Assembly: GCA_015657395.1 (NCBI GenBank)
Contig: JADLKI010000004.1
Location: forward strand, 111,000 to 120,157
Length of the DNA: 9,158 nucleotides
Direction of reading: 5' to 3'
Source of the DNA: Spirochaetales bacterium
GTDB taxonomy: Bacteria > Spirochaetota > Spirochaetia > Treponematales > Rectinemataceae
Below, in pieces: positions 7,932 through 9,158 of this stretch. The notes under the pieces were generated by a model that saw nothing but the letters and a program-made list of their open reading frames with translations, had not been told where the DNA came from and did no database searches. Positions within the stretch are counted from its first letter, which is position 1; each line of letters begins with the position of its first letter. The position numbers and the translations under genes were made by a program.

Positions 7932-9158
7932 TTAATATTCGCGCCTGGGCGCCAAAAACCGCTCCCTCTGTATCCCGAGCTTTTTCATCTTGCTCTGCAG
8001 GGTGCTCGGCTTGAGATTGAGGGCGGCCGCAGCTCCGTCCGGGCCGTATATCTTTCCTCCGGAGGTCTCCAGGGCCTCCTCTATGCGCTTCTTTATTGTG
8101 CCCCGCAGAGGGAGCGCGCTCTCGTCCGCATCGCCGCCTTTTGCATATGCTGCCTGTTTTTCAGCAAAGGCGACCGATCTTGCCGAAGAGCGGGCCGCAG
8201 GGGTCGCCAGAGGATGCAGTCTGAGGCCCAGGTGCTCCTCGCGGATCTCGCCGCTGCCGGCGAGGATGGCCGCCCGCTCGAGCGCATTCTTCAGCTCGCG
8301 GACGTTGCCCGGCCACGGATGCGCCAAAATCGCCTGGAAAGCCTGCTCCGTAAAGTGCAGGCCCGAATTTCCCGTTCTCTCCTTGATGGAGTTGAGGAAA
8401 TGCAGCGCCAGCATCTCGATGTCCGACGTGCGTTCCCTCAGGGGAGGAAGGGCGATGGGGAACACCGAAAGGCGATAGTAAAGGTCCTCCCGGAAACGGC
8501 CAACCTGTATCGCTTTCGCCAGGTCGATATTCGTCGCCGCGATGATCCGCACATCGACCTTGACGGGCTTTTCCCCGCCGACGCGCTCGAAGATTCCGTC
8601 CGAAAGCGCGCGCAGAAGTTTCGGCTGCAGCTCCATGGGCAAATCGCCCACTTCGTCGAGGAACAGTGTCCCCTTGTCGGCCAGCTCGAAGCGCCCCTTC
8701 CGCAGGGCAAGAGCCCCGGTAAATGAGCCTTTTTCATGGCCGAAGAGTTCGCTTTCGGCGAGCGAAGTCGACAGGGCCGAGCAGTTCACCGGGACGAATG
8801 GCCTGTCGACGCGCGATGAGAGCCTGTGGATCGCACGGGCCACCTCCTCTTTCCCCGTCCCCGTTTCGCCCAGGACGAGCACCGGCGCCTCGGTGGCCGC
8901 GACGAGCCTGATTGAATCGAGCACGCGGATCCACTGGGGAGAGTTGCCGATCAGGTTCCTGAAGGCATCGGATCCGGAAACGAGGAGGCTGTTGCGCTCA
9001 TTCAGAAGCCTCTCGGTGCGCTCGATGAGTTCATTCGAGACATCGAACTGGACCAGCAGCGCCGCGACGAGCGTAGAGATCATCTCTATGAAACCGATGA
9101 TCTGCGGATTGAAGCGGTTGCACATCCTGTGGTCGAAGGTGAGAAGGGCCCACGGTGT
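7932..9158 (-). CDS. Sigma-54-dependent transcriptional activator (FhlA/NorR-like), N-terminus outside window
   Basis: An enhancer-binding protein that would use ATP to open promoters held by sigma-54 RNA polymerase. The frame is open to the right edge: 11 codons precede the Met at 9125 and read TPWALLTFDHR, which resembles the end of a GAF sensor domain, so the true start lies outside. Counting from that Met: GAF end and linker to about 50, then the AAA+ domain from about 58 with Walker A GETGTGKE (86-93), sigma-54 contact loop GSFTGA (133-138, a Ser variant of GAFTGA), Walker B GTLFLDE (152-158), and REDLYYRLSVFPI (212-224). A Fis-type helix-turn-helix lies near the C-terminus (about 363-385, GPDGAAAALNLKPSTLQSKM). 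The region is richer in G+C than the transporter genes. The signal and targets are not evident; no clear -24/-12 promoter was seen in the window. Confidence 0.95.
   Translation of the reverse strand, partial: TPWALLTFDHRMCNRFNPQIIGFIEMISTLVAALLVQFDVSNELIERTERLLNERNSLLVSGSDAFRNLIGNSPQWIRVLDSIRLVAATEAPVLVLGETGTGKEEVARAIHRLSSRVDRPFVPVNCSALSTSLAESELFGHEKGSFTGALALRKGRFELADKGTLFLDEVGDLPMELQPKLLRALSDGIFERVGGEKPVKVDVRIIAATNIDLAKAIQVGRFREDLYYRLSVFPIALPPLRERTSDIEMLALHFLNSIKERTGNSGLHFTEQAFQAILAHPWPGNVRELKNALERAAILAGSGEIREEHLGLRLHPLATPAARSSARSVAFAEKQAAYAKGGDADESALPLRGTIKKRIEEALETSGGKIYGPDGAAAALNLKPSTLQSKMKKLGIQRERFLAPRREY

Noticed and set aside
7513..8726. Long plus-strand ORFs opposite aroQ and the sigma-54 gene (140, 309 and 162 codons)
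   Set aside because: They are antisense shadows in GC-rich coding sequence. The minus-strand frames have complete, well-known motifs.

Overview
The window holds one ordinary bacterial locus, part of which appears twice. The gene set is a carbohydrate-type ABC transporter with two MalF/MalG-family permeases, followed by a YesM/YesN-like two-component pair, a type II dehydroquinase and a sigma-54 activator. This combination is common in Firmicutes (Clostridia, Paenibacillus) and in spirochaetes of the Sphaerochaeta/Treponema kind. I cannot choose between these from sequence alone. Base composition is moderate on the left, and the sigma-54 gene at the right is visibly richer in G+C.

Positions 1-5794 form one large imperfect palindrome with its axis near 2975. 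The left arm (1-2162, minus strand) is a near-perfect reverse complement of 3634-5794. The only differences I found are three single-base indels in homopolymers. The middle part of the left arm (2163 to about 2974) looks like random sequence at first. Read as reverse complement, it is a heavily corrupted copy of about 2976-3633, with many small insertions. The arm nearest the axis on the right (about 2975-3104) also looks degraded. The best explanation is a fold-back (template plus complement) long-read chimera that entered the assembly and was only partly polished. It is unlikely to be a biological inverted duplication. The duplicate probably continues past the left edge.

The trustworthy gene order on the plus strand is: 3' part of permease 1 (to 3488); permease 2 (3485-4345, ATGA overlap); histidine kinase (4385-6211, with two homopolymer frameshifts here that the left-arm copy reads correctly); and AraC-type response regulator (6208-7425, ATGA overlap). 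These form one operon-like unit. By analogy with similar loci, the kinase would sense a solute or cell-surface signal and the regulator would control the transporter. The solute-binding protein gene is not in the window, so the substrate is unknown.

On the minus strand, aroQ (7402-7854) is convergent with the regulator and overlaps its 3' end by 24 bp. A sigma-54-dependent activator (7932 to the right edge, N-terminus outside) lies upstream of aroQ. A plausible sigma-70 type promoter for aroQ lies in the 77-bp gap between them.

I found no CRISPR array, RNA gene, transposase or novel defence or mobile system. The main message for a reader is that copy number, strand and apparent gene breakage in 1-5794 should not be taken at face value.
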